From assembly GCA_900473185.1 (NCBI GenBank), contig UCKU01000014.1, positions 1 through 64,000 on the forward strand: a stretch of 64,000 nt of DNA, written 5' to 3'. Of the stretch, positions 25,174-33,091 are shown in pieces; the stretch's first letter is position 1; each line of letters begins with the position of its first letter. The stretch comes from Hyphomicrobiales bacterium. Its GTDB lineage: Bacteria > Pseudomonadota > Alphaproteobacteria > Rhizobiales > Rhizobiaceae. The notes beneath the pieces are model-generated. The model saw only the letters and a list, made by a program, of their open reading frames with translations, had not been told where the DNA came from and searched no databases. The translations under genes and the position numbers were made by a program.

Positions 25174-26076
25174 TCAGCTCGCGCGGCGCGTCGGCGCAGC
25201 AGCCGACTTGGATTTCGCAGCCACAATAGGCTTGGTGGCCTTCTGCCGCCCAGCGCCCTTATTGGCATTGGCGGCGGTGCGTTTCGGCTCCGCTTTCTTC
25301 GCGGCCAGACCGGCGCTCTCGCGCAAGGCCTGGAGAAGATCGCTCTGCTTTGATATTGCGGGCGCTTTCTTTTTCGGCAGCGAACGACCTTCGATTTTGG
25401 CCTTCACCAGCTCTGCAACGGCTGTTTCGTAGCGATCTTCAAATGTACTGGCGTCGAAGCTTCCCTTCTTGGTGCCAATGATGTGCTCGGCAAGCTCCAG
25501 CATCTCGCCTTCGATCTTGAGGTCTGGGAGTTCCTCGAAGGCTTCCGCCGATGAGCGGACTTCGTAGTCGAAGTTCAGCGTGGTGGCGATCAAACCCTTT
25601 CCATGCGGCCGGATCAGTACCGTGCGCATACGGCGGAAGAGCACCGTGCGCGCGATCGCCGCGACTTTGGCTTTCTTCATGCCATCGCGCAGCAGCACGA
25701 AGGCATCGGTCCCCATCTTGTCGGGTGCCAGGTAATAGGGCTTGTCGAAATAGACGTCGTCGATTTCGTCGCAGGGAATGAACGCGTCGATCTTCAGGGT
25801 CTTGTCGCTCTCGGGTACGGCGGCCGCGACCTCATCCGGCTCGAGAACAATGTACTGGCCGTTTTCGATCTCGTAGCCTTTGACCTGATCGTCGCGCTCG
25901 ACCGGATCACCCGTTTCGCTGTCGACGAACTCGCGCCTCACACGGTTGCCTGTCTTGCGGTTCAGCGTGTTGAAGGCAATGCGGCCCGACGATGATGCGG
26001 CGGTGTAGAGAGCCACGGGGCAGGCAACCTCTCCGAACTTGATGAAGCCTTTCCAATTCGCTCGCGGGGCGCCCAT
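25174..26076 (-). CDS. Ku homologue (first gene of the Ku operon)
   Basis: 300 residues; Ku core (NWKGFIKFGEVACPVALYTA, AFNTLNRKTGNRVRREFVDS, YYLAPDKMGTDAFVLLRDGM) and a long Lys/Ala-rich C-terminal tail typical of DNA-binding Ku extensions. AAGGAG stands before ATG 26076, making this the promoter-proximal gene of a ku-ku-ligase operon. The 198-base upstream gap is shared with a divergent small gene and contains the inverted repeat GATTC-AAGC-GAATC at about 26103-26116. The sequence is clearly diverged from the second Ku, so this is an old paralogue pair and not a recent duplication. Confidence 0.94.
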   Translation of the reverse strand: MGAPRANWKGFIKFGEVACPVALYTAASSSGRIAFNTLNRKTGNRVRREFVDSETGDPVERDDQVKGYEIENGQYIVLEPDEVAAAVPESDKTLKIDAFIPCDEIDDVYFDKPYYLAPDKMGTDAFVLLRDGMKKAKVAAIARTVLFRRMRTVLIRPHGKGLIATTLNFDYEVRSSAEAFEELPDLKIEGEMLELAEHIIGTKKGSFDASTFEDRYETAVAELVKAKIEGRSLPKKKAPAISKQSDLLQALRESAGLAAKKAEPKRTAANANKGAGRQKATKPIVAAKSKSAAAPTRRAS

Positions 26077-26274
26077 GATGCAGTCTCCTTACACAATCTA
26101 GGCGATTCAAGCGAATCGGCATGGAATTGTTCCGAGTCGAAACGAATCATTTTTCAATGACTTAGCGCGATTAGGCTCGCCCGTTTTGCGTGTCCTGCGT
26201 AGAGTCCTGATTCCCATGCATCTTTTGGACGCCACGCGCGTTTTGGTGTGCAGCAACCACGAAGGAATCCCACC

Positions 26275-26451
26275 GTGAGCAAACTCAAACTGATCGACAG
26301 CATTACCGACAAACGCTATGTCCGTCGTGACAAGGAAGGCAAGTTCAAGGAAAGCGTCGACGTCTCGAGGTCACTGTCAGCCGATGCGCGCCAAGATGCC
26401 AAACACGACGCGAAGCCGGGCCAGGGCGACAAGGGCGATCGCAAGCACTGA
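26275..26451 (+). CDS. small conserved basic/charged protein, 58 aa
   Basis: GTG start at 26275 with GAAGGA upstream (an in-frame GTG at 26248 is the alternative). The product begins MSKLKLIDSITDKRYVRRDK and ends in a charged, Gly-rich, probably disordered tail. I recall similar small proteins from rhizobia but know no function. It is divergent from the Ku operon and directly precedes the exonuclease III remnant with a three-base gap, so it may once have been part of a repair operon. Confidence 0.6.
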   Translation: MSKLKLIDSITDKRYVRRDKEGKFKESVDVSRSLSADARQDAKHDAKPGQGDKGDRKH

Positions 26452-26454
26452 CGG

Positions 26455-26754
26455 ATGAAGCTCGCCACGTACAACGTCAACGGCATCAACGGACGGCTCG
26501 ACGTGCTGCTTCGCTGGCTGGACGAGGCGAAGCCCGACGTCGTCTGCCTGCAGGAACTGAAGGCGCCGGACGAGAAATTTCCCCGCCGGGAGGTTGAGCG
26601 TGCCGGGTACGGTGCTATCTGGCACGGCCAGAAATCCTGGAATGGCGTTGCGGTCCTCGTCCGCGCGATCAGGACCCGCGCCAAACGCGTCGAGGTCCAG
26701 GCGACCCCGACGACAGCCACAGCGGATCGTGACGCGGGCCTCTTTGCGTGGTGA
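26455..26754 (+). pseudogene. exodeoxyribonuclease III (xth) 5' fragment, frameshifted and truncated
   Basis: Begins MKLATYNVNGINGRLDVLLR, followed by DVVCLQELKAPDEKFPR and YGAIWHGQKSWNGVAVLVR: the N-terminal third of an Xth/APE1-type nuclease with the metal-binding Asn (NVNG) and Glu (LQELK). After residue about 70 the correct frame is lost near 26663-26667. The expected GDPDDSHS motif is readable in the shifted frame, which then meets a stop at about 26730. The remaining two thirds of the gene are absent, so this is a true remnant and not only a frameshift. Confidence 0.75.
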
Positions 26755-27148
26755 TCCCCTCAACGACCTGCGGTTCGTACCGCGGTAGGGAACTTTACTG
26801 CCCGCCCAGAGTTTGTGCGTCCGGATCGCCGGTGCCTTTGTCGTCACCGGATCACCTGCAACCCATGGGGCGCCGCGCGATCCACCACCCGGCACAATCA
26901 CAGCTGTGGGTGTTCATGCCGTTGTCACGGGACGTGTTGCGTTATGATTAGTGTGACGAGATGCGTGTGGGGACCGAGCATGAGGGGGCTTGCACCTGCA
27001 CCGAGTTGCGAGCCTCGTTTCCCGGAACAATCGAGGTATTTTCACGTCTACATAGCGGGATCGCGCGGAGGGGGTTTAGGCCCTCTTTAGACCCGGGGCC
27101 CTCCGGGCCAGCGCGCCGTTCCACCAGAGATAAAGAATAGCTGCTCAG
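26755..27148. other. intergenic, nothing recognised
   Basis: About 390 bases after the xth remnant. It contains a GC-rich imperfect palindrome (CCCGGGGCCCTCCGGGCC, about 27092-27109) but no credible gene, RNA gene or mobile-element end. Confidence 0.4.
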
Positions 27149-27310
27149 TTAATCTTCAGCTCGGCGACCTCTTTTCGTCCCCTTGATCTCAAACTGCTCG
27201 GGGTTCATCTGGCGATGACCAGGAAACGCATGCATCCAATCCGAATTCGTGGGCCATTTGCGAAACCCACCCTCTTGAACATCCCTATCGAGGGCTACCT
27301 GCACAATCAT
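27149..27310 (-). CDS. possible small protein, 53 aa
   Basis: An ATG at 27310 opens a minus-strand frame reading MIVQVALDRDVQEGGFRKWP, then HAFPGHRQMNPEQFEIKGTK and a basic end. The amino-acid mix looks like a real protein; the ribosome site is weak. It overlaps the 3' end of the next upstream frame (27285-27500). No family recognised. Confidence 0.35.
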   Translation of the reverse strand: MIVQVALDRDVQEGGFRKWPTNSDWMHAFPGHRQMNPEQFEIKGTKRGRRAED

Positions 27311-27500
27311 TGGCCTGCCATGTATCCGCTAATCTGGGGTGGCTGGTACATTTGGGGATAGCTTCTGATGCTGAACGTTCGGAAGGGTCTGCTGGGCGAC
27401 CGTAGACGGTATAGATCGCGCCAACGACTAAACCGAGTGCAATGAGTGCGGCCAGATAGATGAGCATCCCTCGTATCGCTGGCTTAGCTGTGTGGGCCAT
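27285..27500 (-). CDS. small single-pass membrane protein, 71 aa
   Basis: Starts MAHTAKPAIRGMLIYLAALI with one hydrophobic helix (about 11-31) followed by YTVYGRPADPSERSA. CGGAAG precedes ATG 27500. It is likely an inner-membrane miniprotein with a periplasmic or cytoplasmic polar tail. The C-terminal 20 residues are less protein-like and overlap the next frame. Function unknown. Confidence 0.45.
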   Translation of the reverse strand: MAHTAKPAIRGMLIYLAALIALGLVVGAIYTVYGRPADPSERSASEAIPKCTSHPRLADTWQANDCAGSPR

Positions 27501-27692
27501 TCACTTCCGCTCGCGTTGTTTGCTACGAAAACGCATATTTGGGCGGCAGCGTTCCTTTGTACCGTAACCGTTTCCTAGAGGCGTGGTTAGACCTGTTGCC
27601 AAGGCCGTGCTGTTCTTCTGGCGAACAGGAGGCAGGTTCAAGATATCCCAGTGCAACTCGACAGCACGCATTGGCCTGTCATTTTCATCCAC
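27501..27692 (-). CDS. possible small protein, GTG start (uncertain)
   Basis: A GTG-started frame reading MDENDRPMRAVELHWDILNL. The same frame continues upstream without a start codon (HSWNDAVLV before DENDRP), which looks coding and suggests a 5'-truncated gene. Stops directly before the membrane-protein gene at 27500. No family recognised. Confidence 0.25.
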   Translation of the reverse strand: MDENDRPMRAVELHWDILNLPPVRQKNSTALATGLTTPLGNGYGTKERCRPNMRFRSKQRERK

Positions 27693-27867
27693 TAGAACGG
27701 CATCGTTCCAACTGTGACGGACCGTAACGATTTCATGGATCCTGAATTAGAGCGCGACGCTGTGACCGCCGGCACATGTCACGCGGTATTCACGCGACAG
27801 TCCGCACCCTCACGTTTAGCTTTTCGCGCGATACGGGTGGCCAAGCGTTTTGTGGAGTTACTGCGTT

Positions 27868-28131
27868 ATGAAAATCGACATGTCGACCGAATTTGATCAA
27901 GTCATCCTCATCTTCGAGGATACAGGCCGCCGGCTGATCGTTCGAACCCCTCTTGAGGCTGCCAACGCTTTGATCAAGGAGTGGCCATCAGATGATGGCG
28001 AGGAATTTCTAACCGCGGTGAAAGCGTGTCTCGACGTGATGACCGGAAAGGCCAGTAGCAAGGAGCTGAGGAGCGCTATTCTCCGGGCAGCGAACGAAGC
28101 TGGTGTGGCCGCGGTCGCAATCATCCATTGA
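27868..28131 (+). CDS. DUF982-family small protein
   Basis: 87 residues from ATG 27868 (MKIDMSTEFDQVILIFEDTG). Standard DUF982 layout: beta-rich start, LEAANALIKEWPSDDGEEFL, then AVKACLDVMTGKASSKELRS and a short C-terminal helix. Third member of the family in this window and the most typical one. Function unknown; no operon partner is evident. Confidence 0.8.
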   Translation: MKIDMSTEFDQVILIFEDTGRRLIVRTPLEAANALIKEWPSDDGEEFLTAVKACLDVMTGKASSKELRSAILRAANEAGVAAVAIIH

Positions 28132-28304
28132 AATCTCCAACCGCCGCACGAAGAACGGCTCAAGGCGCTGGTGCGACATGGGCACCTGCGGCAATCGCGC
28201 CAAAAAGATGGCGTACAGAAAGGGGCGCGTTAACAACTTCCATGCAGATAGCGGGACTCCGCACTGGGGATGTCACGAAGCCATTTCATGGCACTGTTTC
28301 GTGA

Positions 28305-28606
28305 TGTAGTGTCGGCAACCCCAAATATCCCAACTCTCCCGGTTCACCGTCACTCGTGATGGAAATTGTCCGCAAATTGCGGTCGCTCCCCGGTCACAGT
28401 TTTTGGCCGGACGATGTGAGCCTTGTCGGCTCAGGTGATATCGCTCCCACGAAAATTCTAACATCGGGGCAGGTAACTGATATTTACCTGCTTGCGCTAG
28501 CCAAGGCGCGGGGGGCCAACTGGCGACATTCGATCGCAAGCTGTCAGCAGCAGCGGTTACAAGGGGCAATTCTGCCTTGCACCTGATCACCACGAGTAGA
28601 TCGTGA
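28305..28606 (+). pseudogene. PIN-domain (VapC-type) toxin, C-terminal remnant with frameshift
   Basis: The frame reads NPKYPNSPGSPSLVMEIVRK, LPGHSFWPDDVSL and TDIYLLALAKARG, which matches the C-terminal half of PIN-domain toxins. At the G6 run 28510-28515 one base appears to be missing: the next frame continues GQLATFDRKLSAAAV, including the conserved ATFD Asp. The N-terminal half with the first catalytic Asp is absent and no antitoxin gene is seen. Non-functional. Confidence 0.65.
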
Positions 28607-29249
28607 GTTCCCGTCGATCCATTATGCGATCTACCCAGCTTAAAACGTGGACCCCATAGCAGGAAGCCTGACGCTGGCCTCAAAGCGCTCGCCCTGCCAG
28701 AATCATTGACCCCGCTATTTTCAGTGTCAGTGGCGTAACGGGTATTTATTGAAGTTTCAATTTCGCGTGCGAAGCGCTTCGAGCGTCATAACATTGAGGT
28801 CACTATCAGCCGTACTTTTGAGCGCAAAATGTGTTTGGATTGTCAGTTCCCATGTGAACTTCCTTGGTGACGATAACGGGTGAAACTGGTTCCAGCGTGA
28901 TCTAGGAGTACTTCAATTTATCCTGTCAGAACTTACTTCATTTCCTCAGCAACTCCGCGCAAAGGCATCGGTTGTCATTCCCACATATCGGGCGAACAAC
29001 CCGAAATGAATCGGCTCATTGCGCAACAGCGCGGCGCTATTGTGAGAGACGAACTTGATAGAGAGCGGCAGGTTGGAATGCGCGTCAAATGCCGATATGG
29101 GCTTGCCCCTGCCCGCGGCAGCTTGAAGATGAGTGATGTAGGGCTTTTGAAGCTTCACGTTTCAACATCATCCGTCATTTTAAATGACTTTCCATCGAGA
29201 ACGGCTGCGTTCAATTAGTCATCAACGACTTTTGGAGCGGTGACTCAAC
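28607..29249. other. intergenic, nothing recognised
   Basis: About 640 bases, more AT-rich than the surroundings. Short frames on both strands have no convincing starts or family resemblance. It includes the upstream region of the FabMG-like gene. Confidence 0.4.
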
Positions 29250-30638
29250 ATGGAAAAGCCGATCGCACTGGAGAACATCTCCGAAAACACGGTGTTTCGA
29301 AAAGGCGATGTCTTCGTTCTCTTCGGCGAATTGTTCGGTCGCGGCTACGCGACCGGCCTTCTCGACCAAGTCCGGAAAGTCGGAATGCGGATCGTCGGAA
29401 TTACGGTCGGGCGGCGCGACGAAAAGAATGTCCTGCGGCCTCTGACCGACGATGAGCTCTGTGAAGCGGAAGCAAGGCTCGGCGGAACAGTCATAAACGT
29501 TCCGCTGATGGCTGGCTTCGATCTCGACGCGCCGGGGGATGGCCCCACACCCACTGACCTCCTGGCTGGGCTTACTTTGGAAAACTGGGAGCGCAAGAAG
29601 CTCGACTGGGAATATATCGATGAATGCCAGGCCGTAGGGGCGGCACGGTTCACGGATTCATTGTCGCAGGTCATGACCATCCTCGACGGCATGATTACCG
29701 ACGGGAGCAACGTTTTCTTTGCCCATACGATGGCCGGAGGCATTCCCAAGGCAAAAGCCTTCCTGGTCGTCGCCAACAGAATCTACAAGGGAACGGGGCC
29801 GCGACACATGTCGTCGCACGCCCTGGTCGAAAGCGATATGGGCAAACTGATCCTTCGCAATTTCGACGAGGTGTCTGCAAACACCTTCCGCCATCTGATC
29901 GATTTCAGCGCGGCGATCCGGGAGCGCGTGGAAGCCTCGGGCGGCCAGGTTAGGTACACGGCATATGGCTATCACGGCACGGGCATCCTGATCGACGGAG
30001 AATACCGGTGGCAGACATACACGAACTACACTCAGGGCTACGCCAAGATGCGCCTTGAAGGTATTGCCGAGGATGCCTGGGCGATGGGCGTGAAGGCGAG
30101 CGTCTACAACTGTCCCGAGATCCGGACCAATTCATCCGACGTATTCACGGGCATTGAACTGCCGCTCATACCCCTTCTACTTGCGCTGAAGAAGGAGAAC
30201 GGTGGCGAATGGGCGGCCGAACAATGGCGAAAATGCCAAGAGCTTCTGGCGGATGGTTTCACGATAGATGACGTCATGGGCAAGATCAGTGACCTGCAGG
30301 CGAGCGAAGTCATGACCCCATTCTATAACTTCTCCGCGTGGCCGATGCCCAACAACCAGGGACAGGCCGACCTGACGATCGGCACGTCGAACCAGATCAC
30401 CTCGATGCACCGTGACAGCAAAGTCATGATCAGCGATCTCCTGAGCGCTCTGGTCGTGGAGGCGACCGGACAACTTATTTTCGGTGCATCATCTTCACCT
30501 TCCGGGCCAGTCCGGTGGCTCAACCACGACATCGTGGCCCGCCGCCTCAATGCTTCCCACGGAGAATACAAGGCTGCATCGCAAGGTAAAACACGCCGAT
30601 CGTGTGATGACGCCGCATCAAGGCTGGAGATTGCCTGA
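29250..30638 (+). CDS. FabMG-family (enoyl-ACP reductase-like) protein
   Basis: 462 residues. The N-terminus GDVFVLFGELFGRGYATGLL is a Rossmann-like nucleotide-binding start. Further conserved stretches are GITVGRRDEKNVLRPLTDDE, VFFAHTMAGGIPKAKAF, GTGPRHMSSHAL and YTAYGYHGTGILI. From memory this matches proteins annotated as the enoyl-ACP reductase FabMG family, suggesting an NAD(P)-dependent step in fatty-acid or related metabolism; that is family-level knowledge with limited support. No signal peptide. TTGGAG lies upstream of ATG 29250. The gene stands alone with remnants on both sides. The last about 20 residues (KTRRSCDDAASRLEIA) look atypical and may be an altered 3' end. Confidence 0.55.
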   Translation: MEKPIALENISENTVFRKGDVFVLFGELFGRGYATGLLDQVRKVGMRIVGITVGRRDEKNVLRPLTDDELCEAEARLGGTVINVPLMAGFDLDAPGDGPTPTDLLAGLTLENWERKKLDWEYIDECQAVGAARFTDSLSQVMTILDGMITDGSNVFFAHTMAGGIPKAKAFLVVANRIYKGTGPRHMSSHALVESDMGKLILRNFDEVSANTFRHLIDFSAAIRERVEASGGQVRYTAYGYHGTGILIDGEYRWQTYTNYTQGYAKMRLEGIAEDAWAMGVKASVYNCPEIRTNSSDVFTGIELPLIPLLLALKKENGGEWAAEQWRKCQELLADGFTIDDVMGKISDLQASEVMTPFYNFSAWPMPNNQGQADLTIGTSNQITSMHRDSKVMISDLLSALVVEATGQLIFGASSSPSGPVRWLNHDIVARRLNASHGEYKAASQGKTRRSCDDAASRLEIA

Positions 30639-30949
30639 CTGTTAAATGGCCATGGGGGTCAGGTGCTGCCCAGCAACAATCCCTATGCTGATCTAGCAAC
30701 ATCACCTCATTGTTCGGTCGTTCGCACGCGGATCCGCCCTTCGGAGGGGCCGTCGCAGGCCTATCCACCATCCTGTCTGCCGATTGGCACCAAATGAAAT
30801 CCGCAAGAAACATGAACATGAAGGTTGCGAAATTCTGTTCGGAGATCGGATCGGGCGAGCGGGCTTCCAGACGATCAACTTCTTGGTTCTCACGATGGCG
30901 ACCGGTACGCCGAGCGTGGCGTTCTCGCCAACATAAACCTGTTTGCCGC
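30639..30949. other. intergenic with a short remnant resembling the small protein at 6380
   Basis: On the minus strand at about 30800-30840 the reading SEQNFATFMFMFLADF resembles FEQNLATFMLRLAA of the frame at 6380-6649, and the DNA is alike for about 35 bases. A nearby minus-strand stretch in another frame reads GKQVYVGENATLGVPVAIV. No intact gene is visible, so this looks like gene debris. Confidence 0.35.
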
Positions 30950-31852
30950 TCAGTTTTCTTCTGCCCACGTCCCAATCAACATGGTCATGAAGCGCTCTGC
31001 CGCCGGCGAAAGCGTCCCACCGCGACGGCGCACAATGCCGATCGTTCGCGAGATTTCAGGATTGCGAATAGGTCTCGTGACGAGGAATGGGTGCTCTTCC
31101 TGCGGAGTAGCGAGTTTCGGCAGAACCGAAATTCCAAGTCCGGCCTCCACTAAACCAAGCGATGTTGAAAGATGTGTGACTTCGTAGGACCAACGCAGTT
31201 TCAGGTTCGATTTCGCCAACGCGGCGTCAAGAAGCGTACGGTTGCCGCTAGACCGGTGAACTGTAATTAGTTGATAGGGCGCCAGATCGTCCCATTCGAG
31301 CTCGTTCTTCGCTGCCAGCGGATGATCCTTGCGTGCCGCCAGAACGAATGGATCTTCGATGAGCCTCTCGAAGATGAGGTCGGGATCTGAAAAACCCATG
31401 ATATTGATGCCGAACTCCACCTCGCCGCGGGCGACTGCCTGCAGACCGTCGGTGGCCGGCAGATCGAGGATGCGAAAACGAATATTCGGATACTCGGCGC
31501 TGAACTGCTTAATGACGGTCGGCAAAAAATAGAAAGCAGCCGTTGGCAGACATGCGATCGTCACAAGGCCGCTGCGCTGAGATCCGACGTCACGCACCGC
31601 AAACAGCGACGTGTCGAACTCCTCGAGCATGCGCCGCACCAGGGGGATCAGCTCCGCGCCAAGCGCGGTTGTCGAGACATGACGTGTGGTGCGCTCGAGC
31701 AAGGGCGCCCCGATTGCCAGCTCCAGCTTTTGAATTCGACGACTGAGTGCCGGCTGTGACAGATTGAGCGCTTCCGCAGAGCGGTGGAAGTTTTCCAGTT
31801 CGACGACTGATAGAAATGCGCGCAGATCCAGTATCTCGCAATTAATGCTCAT
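30950..31852 (-). CDS. LysR-family transcriptional regulator
   Basis: 300 residues. N-terminal winged HTH (LRAFLSVVELENFHRSAEAL, LSQPALSRRIQKLE) and a LysR substrate-binding domain (about 90-295; IRFRILDLPATDGLQAVARG). It diverges from the PrpF-like gene across 109 bases, the usual position of a regulator and its target. It probably controls the PrpF-transporter genes in response to their substrate. ATG 31852 has only a weak ribosome site. The AT-rich gap (TTGATATTTAAATCA near 31923) could hold the T-N11-A operator. Confidence 0.92.
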   Translation of the reverse strand: MSINCEILDLRAFLSVVELENFHRSAEALNLSQPALSRRIQKLELAIGAPLLERTTRHVSTTALGAELIPLVRRMLEEFDTSLFAVRDVGSQRSGLVTIACLPTAAFYFLPTVIKQFSAEYPNIRFRILDLPATDGLQAVARGEVEFGINIMGFSDPDLIFERLIEDPFVLAARKDHPLAAKNELEWDDLAPYQLITVHRSSGNRTLLDAALAKSNLKLRWSYEVTHLSTSLGLVEAGLGISVLPKLATPQEEHPFLVTRPIRNPEISRTIGIVRRRGGTLSPAAERFMTMLIGTWAEEN

Positions 31853-31961
31853 AACGCATCATTCCTTCTGATATTCGCATTTCACATATCAATCATTTTG
31901 CCGCTTACTGCAACAAAGAAGCTGATTGATATTTAAATCACATCAGTATGCGGGCACAACC

Positions 31962-33044
31962 ATGAACGACCTGATTTCCATTCCCTGTGTTCTGATGCGA
32001 GGTGGTACCTCCAAGGGACCGTTCTTTCTCGCATCCGATCTTCCATCGGATGCGCGTCAACGCGATCAGATCCTGCTTTCGGTCATGGGGTCTGGTCATC
32101 CTCTGCAGATTGACGGTATCGGCGGTGGAAACCCGGTCACCAGCAAGGTTGCCATCGTCGGCCCGGCAACCGTGTCGGATGCTGATGTGGATTATCTGTT
32201 CGCCCAGGTTCGCATCGATCAGCAGTTCGTCGATACCTCTCCCAATTGCGGAAACATGCTGGCGGCCGTCGGCCCGTTCGCGATCGAGGCCGGATTGGTC
32301 CAATCGACTAGCGGCGTAACCCGCGTGCGTATCCATAATGTCAATACCGGCAAACTGATCGAAGCCGAGGTTCCGACCCCCGATGGCCGTGTCGCCTATT
32401 TGGGAGATGCTTCGATCGATGGTGTGCCCGGCAATGCCGCACCGATCGCCTTGACGTTCATGGATGCTGCCGGGGCACGCACAGGCAAGCTTTTTCCCAC
32501 CGGCAACCCGCGCGACAGCATTGACGGAATCGACGTCACCTGCATCGACTGCGCTATGCCGATGATGTTGCTGGAAGCCACCGCCCTCGGCGTAGCGGGC
32601 GACGAGCCTGCAGCCGAGCTCAATGCCAACGGCGCATTGCTCCAGCGGCTCGAAACTTTAAGGCTCGAAGCCGGCCGGCGCATGGGTATGGGTGACGTCA
32701 GCAATCAGGTCACGCCGAAGCCAGTTCTCATCTCCAGGCCCAACAGCGGCGGCGATCTCGGCGTGCGCTATTTCATGCCGCATCAGTGCCACCCATCTCT
32801 CGCAACGACCGGTGCGGTCGGCATAGCTACGGCCTGCATCAGCGACGGAACCGTCGCCTCGCAGCTGATCGGAGATCGCAAGCCACCGGTCATTCTCGTT
32901 CTCGAACATCCAAGCGGCCGTTTGGAAGTGAAACTGGATACCCGCGACGGCAAGACCGTTGCTGGAATCTTGCGTACGGCCCGGCGCCTCTTCGAAGGCC
33001 AGGTCTTTGCAAAACCTATCGCGCAAATGGTTTGCGCGGCATAA
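31962..33044 (+). CDS. PrpF-family isomerase, 4-oxalomesaconate tautomerase-like
   Basis: 360 residues from ATG 31962. Diaminopimelate-epimerase-like fold of the PrpF family: IPCVLMRGGTSKGPFFLA at the start, IDGIGGGNPVTSKVAIV, TSPNCGNMLAAVGPFAIE (catalytic Cys) and RPNSGGDLGVRYFMPHQCHP. Relatives include PrpF (aconitate isomerase) and GalD (4-oxalomesaconate tautomerase of gallate breakdown). The length and motifs fit the GalD branch best, but this is a family guess. No further gallate genes are present. It is the first gene of a run with a complete importer, so its substrate is probably an imported tricarboxylic or aromatic-derived acid. Confidence 0.85.
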   Translation: MNDLISIPCVLMRGGTSKGPFFLASDLPSDARQRDQILLSVMGSGHPLQIDGIGGGNPVTSKVAIVGPATVSDADVDYLFAQVRIDQQFVDTSPNCGNMLAAVGPFAIEAGLVQSTSGVTRVRIHNVNTGKLIEAEVPTPDGRVAYLGDASIDGVPGNAAPIALTFMDAAGARTGKLFPTGNPRDSIDGIDVTCIDCAMPMMLLEATALGVAGDEPAAELNANGALLQRLETLRLEAGRRMGMGDVSNQVTPKPVLISRPNSGGDLGVRYFMPHQCHPSLATTGAVGIATACISDGTVASQLIGDRKPPVILVLEHPSGRLEVKLDTRDGKTVAGILRTARRLFEGQVFAKPIAQMVCAA

Positions 33045-33091
33045 TCGAAAGTGGTTGCCGGGAGGGCGCCACGCATCAGGGAGGAATACAC

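Noticed and set aside
26103..26116. Inverted repeat GATTC-AAGC-GAATC upstream of the Ku operon as an SOS box
   Set aside because: It does not match GAAC-N7-GAAC; it may be an operator of another kind but there is no evidence for LexA.
28305..28606. Active VapBC toxin-antitoxin system
   Set aside because: Only the C-terminal half of the toxin is present, it is frameshifted, and no antitoxin gene is seen.
26755..30949. Insertion sequence or transposase remnants behind the gene debris
   Set aside because: No transposase motif, terminal inverted repeat or target duplication could be found by eye.
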